Part shown: piece by piece, positions 33,599 through 42,868 of the stretch
Layout: each line of letters starts with the position of its first letter
Position numbering within the stretch: the first letter of the stretch is position 1
Source: Palsa-892 sp035555855
GTDB lineage: Bacteria > Pseudomonadota > Alphaproteobacteria > Rhizobiales > Xanthobacteraceae
NCBI GenBank assembly: GCA_035555855.1
Contig: DATMGD010000071.1
Coordinates: 62,001-126,000 of the forward strand
Length of the DNA stretch: 64,000 nucleotides
Direction: 5' to 3'
Position numbers and translations under genes: made by a program
The notes under the pieces: model-generated
What the model saw: only the letters and a program-made list of their open reading frames with translations
What the model was told of the DNA's origin: nothing
Databases searched by the model: none

Positions 33599-35161
33599 TT
33601 ACCCGTAGGCCGTCTGCGGGTTCACTGACTGGCGCTTGTGCATCAGCTTGTTGAGTGCCGAGATATAGGCCTGCGCCGAGGCCACCATGGTGTCCGGGTG
33701 GGTGCCGCGGGCGGTGACGCTCTTGCCGTCCTCTTCGAGGCGCACCGAAACCTCGGCCTGCGCGTCTGTGCCTTCGGTCACTGCGTGCACCTGGTAGAGC
33801 TGGAGCTTGGCTTGATGCGGCACCAGCTGCCGGATCGAGTTGAAGGTCGCATCGACCGGACCGTTGCCGGTCGCCGTCGTCGTGTGCTGCTTGCCGTCGA
33901 TGTCGAGCACCAAAGTGGCCGACTGCGGCCCCACCGTGCCGGCGACAATCTGCAACGAGACGATCTTGATGCGGTCGTGCGCCTTCGCGATCTGGTCGTC
34001 GACCAGCGCGACGATGTCCTCGTCGTAAACGTGCTTCTTCTTGTCGGCGAGATCCTTGAAACGATTGAACGCGTCGTTCAGCGCATTGTCGCCAAGATCG
34101 TAACCCAGTTCCTTCAGCTTCTCGCGGAAGGCGTGACGGCCCGAATGCTTGCCCATCACGAGCGACGTCTGCTTCACGCCGACGTCTTCGGGCTTCATGA
34201 TCTCGTAGGTCTCGGTGTGCTTCAGCATGCCGTCCTGATGGATACCGGACTCGTGCGCGAACGCGTTCCGGCCGACGATCGCCTTGTTGTATTGCACCGG
34301 GAACGACGTCACCGCCGAGACGAGCTTGGAGGCGCGCGTCAGCATTTCCGCATCGACCGTGCTCCAATACGGGAAGGCATCGTTTCTCACCCGTATCGCC
34401 ATCACGATTTCCTCGAGCGCGGCGTTGCCGGCCCGCTCGCCGATGCCGTTGAGCGTGCATTCAATCTGGCGCGCGCCGCCTTCGACGCCGTGCAGCGAGT
34501 TCGCCACCGCCATGCCGAGATCGTTGTGGCAATGCGTCGAAAAACGCGCCTTGCCGGCGTTCGGCACCCGCTCACGCAGCATCCGGAACAGCGCCGCATA
34601 TTCCTGCGGCGTCGTATAACCAACGGTGTCGGGAATATTGATCGTCGTCGCGCCCGCCTTGATCGCGGCTTCGACGCAGCGGCACAGGAAATCGTGCTCG
34701 GTGCGCGTCGCATCTTCCGCCGACCACTCGACATCCTCGACGTGATTGCGCGCGCGCGTGACCTGCGCGACGACCATCTCAAGCACCTCATGCGGCTCCT
34801 TTTGGAGCTTGTACTTCATGTGCACGGGCGACGTGGACAGGAACGTATGAATGCGCGGACGCTTGGCGTGCTTCACAGCTTCGGCGCAGCGGTCGATATC
34901 CTTGAAAGCCGCGCGCGACAAACCGGCGATGATCGCGTTCTTCGAGCGCTTCGCAATTTCGGCGACGGATTCGAAATCGCCCTGCGAAGCGATCGGGAAA
35001 CCGGCCTCGATGATGTCGACGCCCATGTCGTCGAGCAATTCCGCCACCTGCAGCTTCTCCTCGAAATTCATCGAGGCGCCGGGGCATTGCTCGCCGTCGC
35101 GCAACGTCGTGTCGAAAATCAGCACGCGATCTTTGTCGCTGCCGGGTGTCTGTCTGGTCAT
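33599..35161 (-). CDS. leuA: 2-isopropylmalate synthase
   Basis: A 520-aa enzyme condensing acetyl-CoA with 2-oxoisovalerate, the first step of leucine synthesis. The N-terminal TIM barrel shows FDTTLRDGEQCPGASM and the metal site STHCHNDLGMAVANS. The C-terminal LeuA allosteric domain (leucine feedback) is complete. GAGGAGAAGGA precedes the ATG. Expression is probably attenuated by the leucine-rich leader peptide at 35257-35358. Confidence 0.95.
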   Translation of the reverse strand: MTRQTPGSDKDRVLIFDTTLRDGEQCPGASMNFEEKLQVAELLDDMGVDIIEAGFPIASQGDFESVAEIAKRSKNAIIAGLSRAAFKDIDRCAEAVKHAKRPRIHTFLSTSPVHMKYKLQKEPHEVLEMVVAQVTRARNHVEDVEWSAEDATRTEHDFLCRCVEAAIKAGATTINIPDTVGYTTPQEYAALFRMLRERVPNAGKARFSTHCHNDLGMAVANSLHGVEGGARQIECTLNGIGERAGNAALEEIVMAIRVRNDAFPYWSTVDAEMLTRASKLVSAVTSFPVQYNKAIVGRNAFAHESGIHQDGMLKHTETYEIMKPEDVGVKQTSLVMGKHSGRHAFREKLKELGYDLGDNALNDAFNRFKDLADKKKHVYDEDIVALVDDQIAKAHDRIKIVSLQIVAGTVGPQSATLVLDIDGKQHTTTATGNGPVDATFNSIRQLVPHQAKLQLYQVHAVTEGTDAQAEVSVRLEEDGKSVTARGTHPDTMVASAQAYISALNKLMHKRQSVNPQTAYG

Positions 35162-35200
35162 GTCTCTATTCCTTCTCCTCGCGCCTCTCCTTGAGGCATT

Positions 35201-35263
35201 TCAGGGGTTCATCCGATCGTTCCCCTGAGTGCCAAGGCGCAAGCGCCCAGCCGGCCTCAGGGG
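35201..35263 (-). promoter_or_regulatory. leuA attenuator: mutually exclusive hairpins
   Basis: Three complementary segments on the transcript: CCCCTGAG at the end of the leader peptide (35263-35256), CTCAGGGG (35229-35222) and CCCCTGA (35207-35201). The middle one can pair with either side, so a ribosome stalled on the leader's Leu codons would mask the first and shift pairing to the third. No long U-tract is seen, so whether control is by termination or by access to the leuA start is open. Confidence 0.6.
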
Positions 35264-35358
35264 CGGCGAAGGAGAAGAAGCCCGGCGAGAACGAGAGCGC
35301 GGCCCGAAGTCGCGGCGGCGACCGGGCTGGCAGAGCAAATATGCGAAACGTTCGTCAT
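35257..35358 (-). CDS. leuL: leuA leader peptide
   Basis: A 33-codon frame upstream of leuA whose last 13 residues read ALVLAGLLLLRRP, including four consecutive Leu codons (CTT CTT CTC CTT). Such Leu runs just before a set of alternative hairpins are the mark of a transcription-attenuation leader sensing charged tRNA-Leu. Its stop codon lies inside the first hairpin arm. The SD before its ATG is not obvious. Confidence 0.75.
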   Translation of the reverse strand: MTNVSHICSASPVAAATSGRALVLAGLLLLRRP

Positions 35359-35412
35359 GTCTGCGTTGGCTCTCGAATCAACCGCCAGTCTTCGGGAAAC
35401 CCCTTAATGAGG

Positions 35413-35441
35413 GATAAAGACGGCGGCGGGCAGCTTGTAAA
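35413..35441 (-). promoter_or_regulatory. Candidate sigma-70-type promoter of leuL-leuA
   Basis: On the minus strand TTTACA and TTTATC are 17 nt apart (35441-35436 and 35418-35413), ending 54 nt before the leader ATG. Both boxes are imperfect, so this is a position-supported guess. Confidence 0.4.
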
Positions 35442-35484
35442 CCGATCCTGCCGCCGGGACAAGCATGACGATGGGCTTCCGGTG

Positions 35485-36288
35485 CTACGGCAGTGCCCCG
35501 ATCCAGCCGGTGATCTTGCCGACGACCTCGCCGTCGAGCCCGTAAAAACCGTGCTGAGAGAGCGCGTTACAGGCATCGCTTTTCGGCGGCAGGCCGCCTT
35601 CCATCCAGATTACGTCAAGCTTCCTGCCATTTTTCTCGTACCACGCCTTGAACGGCTCGACGTCCGAGGGGCGCGTATGTTCGCAGCCGTCCTTGTTGTG
35701 ATGAACGATGAGCGTCGGCAGCGCGAGAGCTTCCGCCTTGTTGTGAACGAGCTTTCGCACGGTGAAACCCTTCGGCGGCGGCGGCGCAAGAAAAGCCGAA
35801 GTCAGCACTACGGCATCCGGCCGCGCCGCTTTATCCGTGATGTGAAAGAGTTCGTTCGCGACCGACAGCGAGCCGCGGCTGGTGCCGACCATCACCACCG
35901 GATTCTTGATCTTGCGCATGTACTGAACGGCGGCGGCAAGGTCCTGCGCAAAAGCAGCCGATGCCCGATAGCGCTGCACGACACCCGAAGGAGTCTTCAT
36001 GTCCGGCGCGATATCCGGCACCAGCACCGCATAGCCCGCCTTGGCATAGGCCGCGCGCGTGCGCACGAGCTGGTTCTTGGCGCCCCATCCGATCCTGCCA
36101 TCGGCAGAAATATCGAGCTTGCCGTGACCTCCGGCCATCAGAATGACGCTGCCGGCGGGATTTGCAGGCTGAATCAGGAGTGCGCGGAATTTCTGCCCGC
36201 GCGACTGAATTTCGACCGGCTTCTCACTCTGCGCAAAGGCGGAAAAACCGCTGCAGGCAAAAATCAAAATAGCCAGCCAAAGCCGCAT
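35485..36288 (-). CDS. Exported alpha/beta hydrolase
   Basis: A protein of about 267 aa with a signal peptide (RLWLAILIFACSGFSAFAQ) and an alpha/beta-hydrolase fold: VILMAGGHGKLDIS after strand 3, the nucleophile elbow G-T-S-R-G-S, a late Asp in HHNKDGCE and a candidate His in LSQHGFYG. The start at 36288 is chosen to place the signal peptide at the N-terminus; the SD is weak. It probably acts in the periplasm as an esterase or dienelactone-hydrolase-like enzyme; the substrate is unknown. Confidence 0.75.
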   Translation of the reverse strand: MRLWLAILIFACSGFSAFAQSEKPVEIQSRGQKFRALLIQPANPAGSVILMAGGHGKLDISADGRIGWGAKNQLVRTRAAYAKAGYAVLVPDIAPDMKTPSGVVQRYRASAAFAQDLAAAVQYMRKIKNPVVMVGTSRGSLSVANELFHITDKAARPDAVVLTSAFLAPPPPKGFTVRKLVHNKAEALALPTLIVHHNKDGCEHTRPSDVEPFKAWYEKNGRKLDVIWMEGGLPPKSDACNALSQHGFYGLDGEVVGKITGWIGALP

Positions 36289-36397
36289 TGGAGTAACCCG
36301 CGTTTTGCAATTACAATCCAATTCTGACATTGCAAGCCTAGCACTTGGCAAGCCTAGCACTTGCCTGGATCGTAGAAGTCAGTGGGGGAATACCGTC

Positions 36398-36742
36398 ATG
36401 CAATCGAGAACCATCGCCGCCATCGCATCACTGACGATTCTGCTGGGCGGCTGCGCCGGCGGTAGCCATCAGGCGGCTCCGGTTCAGCCTGAAGTCCCGG
36501 ATGGGGTCGGCAAAGTCGCGCAGCATGGGCCCGCCACGGGGCCGGCACGTTGCGCCAACGCAATCAACGAATACGAGAAGATCATCGACCGCGATGTCTC
36601 GACCGGCTATCTGAGCCAGAGCGTCTACGACAAGCTCATCGCCGACATTAATGCGGGGCCGCGCCAGTCATGCGCCGCCAACCGTGACGGCGATGCCGTC
36701 ATGCAGCTCAGCCGCATCAAGACCGCGCACGGCTATCGCTGA
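36398..36742 (+). CDS. Small lipoprotein
   Basis: A 114-aa protein with a lipobox (ILLGGC, Cys at about residue 19), so it is probably anchored in a membrane on the periplasmic side. The mature part has two further Cys (CANA and SCAAN), likely a disulfide. GGGGGA precedes the ATG at 36398. Its 3' end overlaps the convergent ppk2 gene by 10 nt. Function unknown. Confidence 0.75.
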   Translation: MQSRTIAAIASLTILLGGCAGGSHQAAPVQPEVPDGVGKVAQHGPATGPARCANAINEYEKIIDRDVSTGYLSQSVYDKLIADINAGPRQSCAANRDGDAVMQLSRIKTAHGYR

Positions 36743-37626
36743 GGCAGCGCCTCTTCGCGGAGCGCCTGACGCACGAGCTTCATCTGCTTGAGTGCGTCAC
36801 CATCGACGGCTGGATATTTGAGGTCGAGCCGCTGCATGACGCGCACGATCGTCTTGGCAACGACCATTTGCGTGAACCACTTGTTGTCGGCAGGAATGAC
36901 ATGCCACGGCGCTTCATCGGTGCTGGTGTGGCGGATCATGTCCTCATAGGCCGCCATGTAGCGGTCCCATAACTTCCGCTCCTCGACATCGCCCATCGAA
37001 AACTTCCAGCGTTTGCCGGGCTCCTCGAGTCGCGCGAGGAAGCGCTGGCGCTGTTCTTCCTTCGAGACATGCAGGAAGAATTTGAGGATCACCGTGCCGT
37101 TGCGCGCGAGGTGCTTCTCGAAATTGCGGATATCCTTGAAGCGGTCGCGCCAGATATCGCCGTTCAGAAGCTTCAGCGGCATTTTCTGCTTGGCGAGAAT
37201 TTCACCGTGCACGCGCACGACCAGCACTTCTTCATAGTGTGAGCGATTGAAGATGCCGATCCTTCCGCGCTCGGGCAATTCGCGCGCGACGCGCCATAGA
37301 AAGTTGTGATCGAGTTCTTCCTCGCTCGGCGCCTTGAACGCCGAGACCTGGCAGCCCTGCGGATTGATACCCGACATGACATGCTTGATCGTGCTGTCCT
37401 TGCCGGCCGCATCCATCGCCTGAAACACCAGCAGGATCGACCAGCGGTCCTCCGCATAGAGCCGCTCCTGCAGCTCGCTCAGCCGCTCGATATCCTTGGC
37501 GAGCGCCTTCTTGGCTTTCTTCTTGTCGATGCGCAGACCCGCGGTGTCGGCCGTGTCGTAATCGCGCAACTTGAATTTTTTCGCGTTCTCGACGCGATAA
37601 CGCTTCACGAGTTGCTCGGAATTCAT
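36733..37626 (-). CDS. ppk2: Polyphosphate kinase 2 (PPK2) family protein
   Basis: A 297-aa one-domain PPK2 that transfers phosphate between polyphosphate and nucleotides. Walker A is QAMDAAGKDSTIKHVM at about 70-85; the Walker B region holds IGIFNRSHYEEVLVVRVH; the lid has RWKFSMGD. The conserved KxxVSxxEQxxRF-like segment reads HVSKEEQRQRFLAR. Length fits the single-domain class; whether it favours ADP, GDP or AMP cannot be told by eye. It is convergent with the lipoprotein gene. Confidence 0.9.
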   Translation of the reverse strand: MNSEQLVKRYRVENAKKFKLRDYDTADTAGLRIDKKKAKKALAKDIERLSELQERLYAEDRWSILLVFQAMDAAGKDSTIKHVMSGINPQGCQVSAFKAPSEEELDHNFLWRVARELPERGRIGIFNRSHYEEVLVVRVHGEILAKQKMPLKLLNGDIWRDRFKDIRNFEKHLARNGTVILKFFLHVSKEEQRQRFLARLEEPGKRWKFSMGDVEERKLWDRYMAAYEDMIRHTSTDEAPWHVIPADNKWFTQMVVAKTIVRVMQRLDLKYPAVDGDALKQMKLVRQALREEALPQR

Positions 37627-37678
37627 CGCCAGCTCCGTTTTTCAGCCGCTCCGAAAGGAGCATGCGGAATTGTCACAA

Positions 37679-38530
37679 TCAAATGACGGCTTCTGCCGCG
37701 AAAACCTGCGATGGCCTGACAAATTCGTCCTGTGCCGCAACCAGCAAAATCTCGCGCGAACCCGCTTCCCGGGTGCGCTTCAGCATGCCGAAGACCGAGG
37801 ATGCGGCGCGGGAAAGCGCTTCCGCCGTCGAGCCGGTTTTCAGGACATGAAACAGGAACAGCGCGGCGATCGCGTCGCCTGCGCCGTTGACGGCAATATC
37901 GAGGAGCGGCGTCCTGACGCGAAAGCGCCCGTCCGGCCCCGAGGCCAGAAGATCGAGCTGATCCTTCGGCGTGTCTTCGGCATGAAGGCTCGTGACCAGC
38001 ACCCGCTTTGGCCCCATCGCATGCAGCGCCTCGCAGGCGCGAACCGCTTCCTGCATTGATGTGCTCGCAAGACCCGACAGAAGATCAAGCTCGAACTGGT
38101 TGGGCGTTACGATATCGGCCGCCCGTAGCGCGCGCTCGCGGATGAATTCGGGAATGCCGGGGCGCACGAAGATGCCGCGCCCGACATCGCCGATCACCGG
38201 ATCGCAGCAATAGATGGCTTTCGAATTCAAAGCTTTGACGCGATCGACCGCATCGAGAATGGCCGCACCGATATCGGCCGAACCCATATAGCCGGAGAGC
38301 ACGCCGTCGCACGACGGCAGCACGCCGCGCTCCTCGATGCCCTGCATCACCTCACCGATCTTTTCCGCACCGAACACTTCGCCGCGCCACTTGCCGTAAC
38401 CGGTGTGGTTCGAGAACTGCACGGTATGGATCGGCCAGACCTCGACACCGAGCCGCTGCAGCGGAAACACTGCGGCGTCGTTGCCGACATGGCCGTAGGC
38501 AACATGCGACTGGATGGAAAGAATGTTCAT
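37679..38530 (-). CDS. pdxY: Pyridoxal kinase
   Basis: A 283-aa ribokinase-fold kinase of the PdxY/PdxK type phosphorylating pyridoxal for PLP salvage. Motifs: ILSIQSHVAYGHVGN at the N-terminus with the substrate-binding region, YCCDPVIGD, DIVTPNQFELDLLSG and the catalytic NGAGDAIAALFLF (anion hole with Asp base). It is separated from the ABC binding-protein gene upstream by a terminator, so it has its own promoter. Confidence 0.92.
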   Translation of the reverse strand: MNILSIQSHVAYGHVGNDAAVFPLQRLGVEVWPIHTVQFSNHTGYGKWRGEVFGAEKIGEVMQGIEERGVLPSCDGVLSGYMGSADIGAAILDAVDRVKALNSKAIYCCDPVIGDVGRGIFVRPGIPEFIRERALRAADIVTPNQFELDLLSGLASTSMQEAVRACEALHAMGPKRVLVTSLHAEDTPKDQLDLLASGPDGRFRVRTPLLDIAVNGAGDAIAALFLFHVLKTGSTAEALSRAASSVFGMLKRTREAGSREILLVAAQDEFVRPSQVFAAEAVI

Positions 38531-38555
38531 GACGTTTTCCTTGCCATCTTCTTAG

Positions 38556-38583
38556 CAAAAAGGGCGCCGCTGCGGGCGCCCTT
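38556..38583 (-). terminator. Terminator between ABC binding-protein gene and pdxY
   Basis: A 9-bp perfect stem (38560-38568 with 38575-38583) with a 6-nt loop. On the minus strand the stem runs into a short T-tract. Confidence 0.8.
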
Positions 38584-38605
38584 CTCATTGCGATGATCCA
38601 CCGGA

Positions 38606-39625
38606 TTATTGCGAAGCCCCCGCCTTCTCGACATAGGCGTTGGTGTAGGTCTTCGACAGATCGATATTCGCCTTGGCGATCTCCGGCACCGACAGGCTGA
38701 AGACATCGAGCACGGCCTTCGCGCCCTTCGGGTCCATCTTGCCGGTCTCCGAATACATCGGCAGCGTGTTTTTGAGCGCCGCGAGATAAAGTGTCTTGTC
38801 GGCGCCGACGAGATTGTCCGGCATCTTTGCCATGATCTCCTCGGCCGAATGCGAATGAATCCATTTCAGCGTCGCGACGAGTGCATTGGCGAGCGCCTGC
38901 GTTTCCTTCGGATGCTTCTCGATCCAGTCGGCCTTGGTGTAGAGCGCGCCGCCCGGATACTCGCCGCCGAACAGCGAAAGCGTATCCTTGGTGGTGCGCG
39001 TGTCGCTGATGATCTTGAGATCCTTGAACTTGCCCTGCAGGACCGTGATCGCGGGATCGAGCATCACCGCGGCGTCGATCGTGCCCTGCTCCATCGCCGC
39101 GACCGCCGTCGGACCAAGCCCGACGCCGATCACGGAAGCCGCATCGGATTTCATCCCGGCTTTTGTCAGGTGGTACTTGAGGAAGAAGTCGGTCGAGGAG
39201 CCCGGCGCACTGACGCCGACCTTCTTGCCGGCAAGATCCTTTACCGAATGGATGTTCGCCGTTTGCTTGGGCGAAACGACGAGGCCGAAACCGGGATAGC
39301 GGTCATAAACCACGAAGGCCTTGAGCGACTGGCCCTTGGCCGCGAGGTTGACGCAGTGATCGTAATAACCCGAGACGACATCGGCGCTGCCGCCCATCAC
39401 CGCCGCGAGCGCCTGCGAGCCGCCCTTCAAATCCACGAGTTCGACATCGAGCCCGGCCTTGTCGTATTCGCCGAGCGCCTTCGCCAGCATCGTCGGCAGG
39501 TAGCAAAGGCAGGCGCCGCCGCCGACGGCGATCGTCACCTTCGATTTTGCCTGCGCCAGCGCAATGCCCGCCGACAGCGAAAGCGCGAGCACGCTGCCCG
39601 TAATGATCTTGAGCACGGATCTCAT
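38606..39625 (-). CDS. ABC substrate-binding protein, NitT/TauT (SsuA-like) family
   Basis: A 339-aa periplasmic receptor with a signal peptide (RSVLKIITGSVLALSLSAGIALAQ). The mature start KVTIAVGGGACLCYLPTMLAKALGEYDKAGLDVELVDLKGG and GGSADVVSG are typical of the nitrate/sulfonate/thiamine-precursor receptor superfamily. GGGAGG precedes ATG 39625. The ligand is unknown. Sulfonate uptake is tempting given the msm locus 30 kb away, but there is no direct link. Confidence 0.85.
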   Translation of the reverse strand: MRSVLKIITGSVLALSLSAGIALAQAKSKVTIAVGGGACLCYLPTMLAKALGEYDKAGLDVELVDLKGGSQALAAVMGGSADVVSGYYDHCVNLAAKGQSLKAFVVYDRYPGFGLVVSPKQTANIHSVKDLAGKKVGVSAPGSSTDFFLKYHLTKAGMKSDAASVIGVGLGPTAVAAMEQGTIDAAVMLDPAITVLQGKFKDLKIISDTRTTKDTLSLFGGEYPGGALYTKADWIEKHPKETQALANALVATLKWIHSHSAEEIMAKMPDNLVGADKTLYLAALKNTLPMYSETGKMDPKGAKAVLDVFSLSVPEIAKANIDLSKTYTNAYVEKAGASQ

Positions 39626-39691
39626 GATACCTCCCGGATGCGTTTTTGTTTGATCGAACGCTAAATCATCCGGCTGTTTGCGCAAGGTGTC

Positions 39692-40480
39692 CTAAATGCG
39701 CGTTTCCGTGACCGCCGGCCGCCAGACCAGAAGCCGCTTTTCGACCAGCGAAACGATGGTGTCGATCACGATCACGAAAGCCGCGAGCACCACCATACCC
39801 GCGAATACACCCGCAACATCGAACACGCCCTCGGCCTGCTGGATGAGGTAACCGAGCCCGGCCGCCGCACCGAGATATTCGCCGACGACCGCGCCGACGA
39901 CCGCAAAGCCTACCGAGGTATGCAGCGACGAGAACATCCACGACAGCGCCGACGGCCAATAGACATGGCGCATCAGTTGCCGCTCGCTCATTCCGAGCAT
40001 GCGGGCATTCGCGAGGATCGTCGGGCTCACTTCCTTGACGCCCTGATAGACGTTGAAGAATACGATGAAGAACACGAGCGTGACGCCGAGCGCCACCTTC
40101 GACCAGATACCAAGGCCGAGCCACAGCGTGAAGATCGGCGCGAGCACGACGCGCGGCAGCGAGTTGACCATTTTCACATACGGATCGAGCACTGCCGCGA
40201 CTGTCGCCTTTCGCGCGAACCAGAAACCGACCAGCACGCCCAAGAGCGAGCCGATGACGAAAGCCAGCATCGATTCCGTCAACGTGATCGCAAGGTGATA
40301 CCAGATCGTGCCTTCGCGGAACCATTTGACGACGCGCAGCGCGACATCCAGCGGATGCGAGAAGAAGAACGGATCGAGCAGATAGCGCCCGAACACCTGA
40401 TAGCTCGTCAACGCGTGCCAGCAGAAGATCGCGACGACGCCGATCATCACCTGCAGAAAGAGAAGCCTGCCGCGGCTCAT
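39692..40480 (-). CDS. ABC transporter permease, NitT/TauT type
   Basis: A 262-aa BPD_transp_1 permease (SsuC/TauC-like) with about six membrane segments and the EAA loop region VSPTILANARMLGMSERQLMRHVYWPSALSWMFSSL. It starts 3 nt inside the end of the ATPase gene (overlapping ATG) and precedes the binding-protein gene. Confidence 0.9.
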   Translation of the reverse strand: MSRGRLLFLQVMIGVVAIFCWHALTSYQVFGRYLLDPFFFSHPLDVALRVVKWFREGTIWYHLAITLTESMLAFVIGSLLGVLVGFWFARKATVAAVLDPYVKMVNSLPRVVLAPIFTLWLGLGIWSKVALGVTLVFFIVFFNVYQGVKEVSPTILANARMLGMSERQLMRHVYWPSALSWMFSSLHTSVGFAVVGAVVGEYLGAAAGLGYLIQQAEGVFDVAGVFAGMVVLAAFVIVIDTIVSLVEKRLLVWRPAVTETRI

Positions 40481-41304
40481 GGCTTTCCTCCCTGCGCACC
40501 GTAGGTCTTCACGACCTCGTCTTTGAGCTTCGCCCAGATTTCGCGATAAAGATCGCGGAATGCCGGGTCGAGCTTGATCTCGGAAATATCGCGCGGCCGC
40601 GGCAGCGAAACCTTCCAGTCGCCGATGATATGCGCCGCCGGTCCCGCCGACATGATGACGACACGATCGGAAAGCGCGATGGCCTCCTCAAGATCGTGCG
40701 TCACGAACAGCACCGCCTTGCGGTCGGTCTGCCAAAGATCGAGCAGAAGGTTGCCCATGATCTGCCGCGTCTGCGCGTCTAAGGGCCCGAACGGTTCGTC
40801 CATCAGCAAAATCTTCGGATCCCGGATTAGGACTTGCGCGAGCCCGACGCGCTTCCTCTGCCCGCCCGACAGCATGTGCGGATAGCGATCGCCAAAATAA
40901 TTAAGGCCGACACGCGAAAGCCATACCTGCGCCTGCGCGCGCGCTTCAAACTCCGGCACGCCCGCGATCTCGAGCCCGATCGCGACATTCTCGAGCGCCG
41001 TCTTCCACGGAAACAGCGAGTCTGCCTGAAAGAGATAGCCCGCCCGGCGGTTCAATCCATCGAGTGCCTCGCCGAAAATTGCGGCCGTTCCCGCCGACGG
41101 CGTGCGCAATCCTGCGGCAATGTTCAGGAGCGTCGATTTCCCGCAACCGGTCGGTCCGACGATCGAGACAAACTCGCCGTCCGCGACCGCGAGCGTCGCC
41201 CGTTCGACCGCCTTGTAAGTGCCCGTGCGGGCAAGGCTGAAGACGACATCGACATCGGCGAGCGAGATCGCCGCTGCATTTTCGCTCGCCGTCATGCTTC
41301 CCAT
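40477..41304 (-). CDS. ABC transporter ATP-binding protein, NitT/TauT type
   Basis: A 275-aa ATPase: Walker A GPTGCGKST, Q-loop GYLFQADSLFPWKT, signature MLSGGQRKRVGLAQ, Walker B ILLMDEPFGPLD and switch His in FVTHDLEEAI. The C-terminal extension of about 50 residues is usual in this family. The start could also be ATG 41295. It is first in the ATPase-permease-receptor operon. Confidence 0.9.
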   Translation of the reverse strand: MGSMTASENAAAISLADVDVVFSLARTGTYKAVERATLAVADGEFVSIVGPTGCGKSTLLNIAAGLRTPSAGTAAIFGEALDGLNRRAGYLFQADSLFPWKTALENVAIGLEIAGVPEFEARAQAQVWLSRVGLNYFGDRYPHMLSGGQRKRVGLAQVLIRDPKILLMDEPFGPLDAQTRQIMGNLLLDLWQTDRKAVLFVTHDLEEAIALSDRVVIMSAGPAAHIIGDWKVSLPRPRDISEIKLDPAFRDLYREIWAKLKDEVVKTYGAQGGKP

Positions 41305-41538
41305 ACCCGCTGATCCGGCGAAATCTTCGCATGAATTCTATGTAATGAAAGCCGCCGGGCGGATTTTTCCCATCCGCGCCCCCAATTTCCGGCGCAATTG
41401 CCAAACATCAGATGGGCAGGCAATTCTGCCAGCTGTTTTCGCAGCGCGACAAATGCATTGCGCAAACGCCTAAGAACCTTCAAAACTTGCCGAAACTTAT
41501 CGAACCTGCCGCCTTCTTCCCCCAGCCGGTGACCCTGC

Positions 41539-42057
41539 ATGAGCCTGAGCGCTTTCCTCCAGGAAATTCCTGTGTTCGTGAAGGAGCATCACACCTGGGC
41601 GCCGCTGATTGCCGGCGCGCTGGCCTTTGGTGAATCGCTCGCGATCATTTCGCTCATCATCCCCGCGACCGGCATTCTGCTCGCGGTCGGTGCGTTGATC
41701 GGCGCGAGCGATCTTCCGCTGCTGCCGATCTGGATCGGCACCGCGGTCGGCGCGGCGCTTGGCGATTGGCTGTCGTACTGGATCGGTCTCAAGCTTGAGA
41801 ATTCCGCGCGCACGGTCTGGCCGCTGTCGCGCTACCCGAACATGATCGAGCAAGGTGAAGTCTTCTTCAAACGCTGGGGCGTGTGGTCGATCTTCATCGG
41901 CCGCTTCTTCGGCCCGGTCCGCGCCATCGTACCGCTCATCGCCGGCACGTTCGAGATGCCGTGGCTGTCGTTCCAGATCGCCAACTGGACCTCGGCCTTC
42001 GTCTGGGCCTTCGTGTTGCTCGCGCCCGGTTTTGCAGCCATCAGATTCCTCTCGTAA
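41539..42057 (+). CDS. DedA family membrane protein
   Basis: A 172-aa polytopic protein with DedA/SNARE-associated features: the GESLAIISLIIPATGILLAVGALIG start, G-D-W-L-S-Y-W-I-G, and the F-x-G-R-F-x-G-P-x-R motif (FIGRFFGPVRAIVPLIAG). DedA proteins are needed for membrane lipid carrier recycling and proton-motive-force homeostasis. It lies 28 nt upstream of the osmoprotectant ATPase gene in the same direction. Confidence 0.88.
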   Translation: MSLSAFLQEIPVFVKEHHTWAPLIAGALAFGESLAIISLIIPATGILLAVGALIGASDLPLLPIWIGTAVGAALGDWLSYWIGLKLENSARTVWPLSRYPNMIEQGEVFFKRWGVWSIFIGRFFGPVRAIVPLIAGTFEMPWLSFQIANWTSAFVWAFVLLAPGFAAIRFLS

Positions 42058-42085
42058 AGCGCGCCAAGGCACGCTATCCGGCTTC

Positions 42086-42868
42086 ATGGCCGGAACGAAC
42101 GCGATCGAAATCAGGGCCGTCACGAAACGCTACGGCGAGCATATCAATGTGCTCGACGGCATTTCGCTGAGCGTCGCTGAGGGCGAATTTCTCGCCATCG
42201 TCGGCCCTTCGGGCTCCGGCAAAACGACGCTCCTCCGCCTCATCAATCGCCTCACCGAACCGACAAGCGGCACTGTCCTCGTCGGCGGCAACGAAGTGCA
42301 CGGCGGCGATCCGATCCGGCTGCGCCGCGAGATCGGCTACGTCTTTCAGGGGATCGGCCTCTTTCCGCACATGACGGTCGCGGAGAATATCGCGATCACG
42401 CCGCGCCTGATCGGCTGGAGTGCGGAAGAGCGCGCCGCGCGCGTCGATGAATTGCTACAACTCGTGCGGCTCGATGCCGGAAAATATCGCGCGCGTTTTC
42501 CGGCCGAGCTTTCGGGCGGCGAGCGGCAGCGCGTCGGCGTCGCCCGCGCCCTCGCCGCAAAACCGAAGATTGTGCTGATGGACGAGCCATTCGGCGCGCT
42601 CGATGCACTGACGCGCGATGCCCTCACCCGTGACTATCGCGAACTGCATGACGAGCTTGGCCTGACCACGGTGATGATCACCCACGATCTCACGGAAGCC
42701 GCGCTTCTCGCCGACCGCATCGCCGTCATTCATCGTGGCCGCATCGTCGAGGAAGGCACGCCGCGCGATCTTCTGGCCTCACCCAAAGATGCCTATGTCC
42801 GCGAACTGGTCGAAACACCAAAGCAACAGGCGGAACGGCTTGCGGCACTCCTGCGGGGCGAGCCGTGA
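42086..42868 (+). CDS. Osmoprotectant ABC transporter ATP-binding protein (OpuCA/OsmV-like)
   Basis: A 260-aa ATPase: Walker A GPSGSGKTT, Q-loop GYVFQGIGLFPHMTVAENI, signature ELSGGERQRVGVARAL, Walker B IVLMDEPFGALD and switch His in MITHDLTEA. It lacks a C-terminal CBS pair, unlike OpuCA of Gram-positives. The ATG at 42086 gives the normal N-terminus. It overlaps the fused permease-receptor gene by 4 nt. Confidence 0.88.
   Translation: MAGTNAIEIRAVTKRYGEHINVLDGISLSVAEGEFLAIVGPSGSGKTTLLRLINRLTEPTSGTVLVGGNEVHGGDPIRLRREIGYVFQGIGLFPHMTVAENIAITPRLIGWSAEERAARVDELLQLVRLDAGKYRARFPAELSGGERQRVGVARALAAKPKIVLMDEPFGALDALTRDALTRDYRELHDELGLTTVMITHDLTEAALLADRIAVIHRGRIVEEGTPRDLLASPKDAYVRELVETPKQQAERLAALLRGEP

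Noticed and set aside
33638..35194. Long plus-strand open frame of about 518 codons opposite leuA
   Set aside because: It is a shadow of leuA produced by high GC and codon bias; no SD and no family.
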